Assembly (NCBI GenBank): GCA_944392555.1
Contig: CALXWZ010000007.1
Location: 1 to 64,000 of the forward strand
Direction: 5' to 3'
From: an uncultured Alphaproteobacteria bacterium
GTDB taxonomy: Bacteria > Pseudomonadota > Alphaproteobacteria > CAAHEQ01 > UBA3637
DNA length: 64,000 bases
Part shown: positions 62,122 through 64,000 of the stretch, piece after piece
Layout: every line of letters starts with the position of its first letter
Numbering within the stretch: position 1 is the first letter of the stretch
The notes under the pieces: generated by a model
The model's database searches: none
What the model was told of the DNA's origin: nothing
Seen by the model: only the letters and a program-made list of their open reading frames with translations
Made by a program: the position numbers and the translations under genes

Positions 62122-63003
62122 TTATTTAACGTTTTGAGATTCTTTAATGGCAGCTTCCAAGCGTTCGCCGAGTAAGGCGCCCGGATTGATTTTGCCGTTT
62201 ACAATTAACATCGGCACACCGCTGATGTTTAAAGCACGAGCATATTTTTGATTTGCTTCCATTTTTGCTTTGAGTTCATCGCTTTCGGCATCAGCTGTTA
62301 ATTTGTTTGTGTCTAAGCCGAGTTTCTTACCGATTTCAACCAAACTGTCTTTATCTGTTTTTGTTGCAGAGGCGACCGCTTCATGCATTTCGGCATATTT
62401 TCCTTGTTTACCGGCAGCTAAAACATAGCGTGCAATTCTTTCGGAATCTTCACCGAAAATCGGTGTATCAATCGGAATCCAACGAATATTCTTTGCATCA
62501 CCTTTTGCCAAAGCTTCACGCAAAGCGGCGTTTGTGCGTTTGCACCAACCGCATCTATGATCAAAGAATTCAATAATAACAAATTTACCGTTCGGATTAC
62601 CTAATGAATAGTTGGATTTATCTGCAACGATTTCATCAATGATTTCTTGCGGAGCAACTTGCGGTTCGGCTTGTTGTGCGGCAGCTTCTGCTTTTTGTTG
62701 ATCGGCAAGATATTTGTTGACGGCATCTAAAATGACTTTCGGATTCGATTCGATATATTTTTGGATTGTTGCATCGGAAACAGAAGCCGCTTTTTGCGGT
62801 AATTGTTTTTGGAACGGCGGTAATTTCGGGTTAGAAACCAAAATGGCTCCCGAAATTAACATAGCGCTACCCCAGATAGAACCGAGCAATAACGTCATTT
62901 TTAAAGCGCATGTTGTTTTTCTGCATGAGCATGAAACCGGTTCCCCTTCTTTAACGGAAACTTGCTCTTGCTTCGTGGCAGGTATATTTTTCATGTTTTT
63001 CAT
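62122..63003 (-). CDS. DsbA-family thiol:disulfide protein, membrane-anchored
   Basis: 293 residues. A cytoplasmic N-terminus has a CSCRKTTC cluster (Cys near 25, 27, 32) just before a membrane segment (about 35-57). A helical linker follows, then a thioredoxin fold with CGWC (Cys151, Cys154) and the cis-Pro SGVPMLIVNG. This matches the DsbA/Com1-like (DsbD-accepting or oxidising) family common in alphaproteobacteria. It faces the periplasm. It is 10 bp downstream of the thioredoxin-like lipoprotein gene, so they form an operon. Whether it oxidises or isomerises is not clear from sequence. Confidence 0.9.
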   Translation of the reverse strand: MKNMKNIPATKQEQVSVKEGEPVSCSCRKTTCALKMTLLLGSIWGSAMLISGAILVSNPKLPPFQKQLPQKAASVSDATIQKYIESNPKVILDAVNKYLADQQKAEAAAQQAEPQVAPQEIIDEIVADKSNYSLGNPNGKFVIIEFFDHRCGWCKRTNAALREALAKGDAKNIRWIPIDTPIFGEDSERIARYVLAAGKQGKYAEMHEAVASATKTDKDSLVEIGKKLGLDTNKLTADAESDELKAKMEANQKYARALNISGVPMLIVNGKINPGALLGERLEAAIKESQNVK

Positions 63004-63013
63004 TTTTTTCTCC

Positions 63014-63403
63014 TTATTTTGTTTGAGTTTCTTTTTGAGTTTTTTGTTTGCTGATAAATTGCGTTAATTTGTTTTGATTTTCCGTTGTCCAACCCATGAT
63101 GTAATTATCTCCGACAACAATCAGCGGTGTGCCGATTCTGTCACCGAGTTGAAAACGCCGTGCCGTATGGGCAAATAATTCATAATTATGACGATTCTCG
63201 TTAATATCGTATTCTGCAACGCTTATATCGGGGAATGTTTTCTTTAACTCACCGTTAATAAATGCCATGGCGTGAATGCAATGAGGACAACCTTTTTGCG
63301 AAAAAATAACAATATCCGAATTCATATTATCTTTTTCGGAACAAGCTGTTATCCCTGTTATTAACAAAATCCCCGTTAAAACGGTTAATAAAAATCTTTT
63401 CAT
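63014..63403 (-). CDS. Thioredoxin/glutaredoxin-like lipoprotein
   Basis: 129 residues. Signal peptide ends in a lipobox (ITAC, Cys21). The mature part is a small glutaredoxin-like domain with CPHC (Cys39, Cys42), RIGTPLIVVGDNYIMGW containing the cis-Pro (TP) motif, and a Lys/Thr/Gln-rich tail. Anchored in the periplasm, it probably passes electrons to or from the DsbA-family protein encoded immediately downstream. It is divergent from hydG. Confidence 0.85.
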   Translation of the reverse strand: MKRFLLTVLTGILLITGITACSEKDNMNSDIVIFSQKGCPHCIHAMAFINGELKKTFPDISVAEYDINENRHNYELFAHTARRFQLGDRIGTPLIVVGDNYIMGWTTENQNKLTQFISKQKTQKETQTK

Positions 63404-63539
63404 ATTTATTCCTTCATTGTTCCCTATTGTTCGCTTTTATGCACAAATTACATTACATACCCTTTTACAGGGAATTGAAACGATATGCAAGGAAAAAAAT
63501 AAAAATAAGAGCGTTTTTTTTAAAAAAATTTTAAAGGTG

Positions 63540-63568
63540 TTGTTATTTGTGTTTTTGTGGCGTATAGT
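63540..63568 (+). promoter_or_regulatory. Candidate hydG promoter
   Basis: -35 TTGTTA (63540-63545), 17-bp spacer, -10 TATAGT (63563-63568). Confidence 0.5.
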
Positions 63569-63624
63569 ATTGCCGATTTATGATTTATTCAGATGATGTT
63601 GAAAAGGGATGAAAGGAAGAAAAG

Positions 63625-64000
63625 ATGTATAATCCAAAATCAATGAAGGCAGAAGAATTTATTGATGATGAAGAGATTCAAGAGTCTCTTCGGTTTGCCG
63701 ATACCCATAAAAATAACTTGGAAATGATTGATGATATTTTGAATAAGGCAAGAAAGTATAAAGGGCTTTCTCATCGGGAAGCATTGCTTTTACTTGATTG
63801 TGAAGATGCCGAAAAAAACAAGGAAATTTTTGCGCTTGCCGAACAAATCAAAAAGGAGTTTTACGGTAATCGGATTGTTTTATTTGCACCGCTTTATTTA
63901 TCAAATTATTGTATAAACGAGTGTGTGTATTGTCCGTTTCACGGCAAAAATAAGCATATTCGTCGGAAGAAATTAACGCAGGAAGAAGTGCGCAAGGAAG
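63625..64000 (+). CDS. hydG: [FeFe]-hydrogenase maturase HydG, 5' part
   Basis: The first 125 residues are visible; the gene continues past the window. ATG 63625 with AAAGGAAG upstream. The radical-SAM cluster motif CX3CX2C is at Cys96, Cys100 and Cys103 in SNYCINECVYCPF, preceded by the near-invariant GNRIVLFAPLYLSNYC segment of HydG. HydG cleaves tyrosine to CO and cyanide for the H-cluster of [FeFe] hydrogenase. The cell should therefore have HydA, HydE and HydF elsewhere. ThiH is a related alternative but lacks the FAPLYLSN segment. Confidence 0.93.
   Translation, partial: MYNPKSMKAEEFIDDEEIQESLRFADTHKNNLEMIDDILNKARKYKGLSHREALLLLDCEDAEKNKEIFALAEQIKKEFYGNRIVLFAPLYLSNYCINECVYCPFHGKNKHIRRKKLTQEEVRKE

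Overview
The window reads as a chromosomal segment of an AT-rich (low-40s percent GC by eye) alphaproteobacterium. The evidence is a GTTC-N7-GTTC LexA box before recA, alphaproteobacterial families (RHH_4 ribbon-helix-helix protein, J-domain protein with N-terminal zinc-type cysteines, LpxI instead of LpxH, FtsZ tail ending in PAFLRRR), a DivK-like receiver, and a Gram-negative envelope gene set with a meso-DAP type MurE. A HydG gene at the right edge implies [FeFe]-hydrogenase maturation, hence an anaerobic or fermentative lifestyle. An arginine decarboxylase/antiporter pair and an arylsulfotransferase would suit a host-associated, perhaps intestinal, habitat; that habitat is inference.

Layout. 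1-2631: C-terminal part of a large unrecognised protein with a 57-bp tandem repeat. 2824-6785: alaS and recA (minus strand), with a structured element between them and an SOS box over the recA ribosome binding site. 6998-10206: small genes (unknown protein, J-domain protein, RHH protein, AdhR-like MerR regulator, ndk) and a strong candidate small RNA at about 7695-7827. 10402-27113: a compact division and cell-wall (dcw) cluster, rsmH-ftsL-ftsI-murE/murF fusion-mraY-ftsW-murG-murC-murB-ddl-ftsQ-ftsA-ftsZ, with many start/stop overlaps but without mraZ and murD. 27144-28835: rsmB and a DivK-like receiver. 29194-38836: the outer-membrane and lipid A cluster cdsA-rseP-bamA-skp-lpxD-fabZ-lpxA-lpxI-lpxB, lacking dxr. 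38829-42512: a GST-fold protein, a lipoprotein, a GT4 glycosyltransferase, a DUF5665-like membrane protein and a short UDP-sugar dehydrogenase homologue.

42625-45772 looks like a NAD locus: a Nudix-like protein, nadE, and an NrtR-type regulator whose own -10 box lies inside an inverted repeat. 45901-47227: rimI, tsaB and tRNA-Thr(UGU). 47491-53128: a family-2 glycosyltransferase, a small secreted protein, the AaxB/AaxC-like acid-resistance pair, a decayed repeat-protein fragment and a secreted CMD-cupin protein behind a textbook MerR-type 19-bp-spacer promoter. 53221-55382: a translationally coupled pair of an exported Cys-rich protein and an arylsulfotransferase. 55517-59988: gpsA and an LplT-acyltransferase-acyl-ACP synthetase fusion (lysophospholipid recycling). 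60335-61846: a protein with an apparent ADP-ribosyltransferase fold. 62122-63403: a DsbA-like protein and a thioredoxin-like lipoprotein. 63625-end: 5' part of hydG.

Most of the window is conserved housekeeping sequence. The most interesting parts are the sRNA candidate, the AaxBC pair with its structured upstream region, the NrtR locus, the secreted Cys-rich/ASST pair, the ART-like protein, and the altered gene content of the dcw cluster (murE-murF fused, murD displaced). All functional calls come from reading the translated sequence and motifs; no database search was run.
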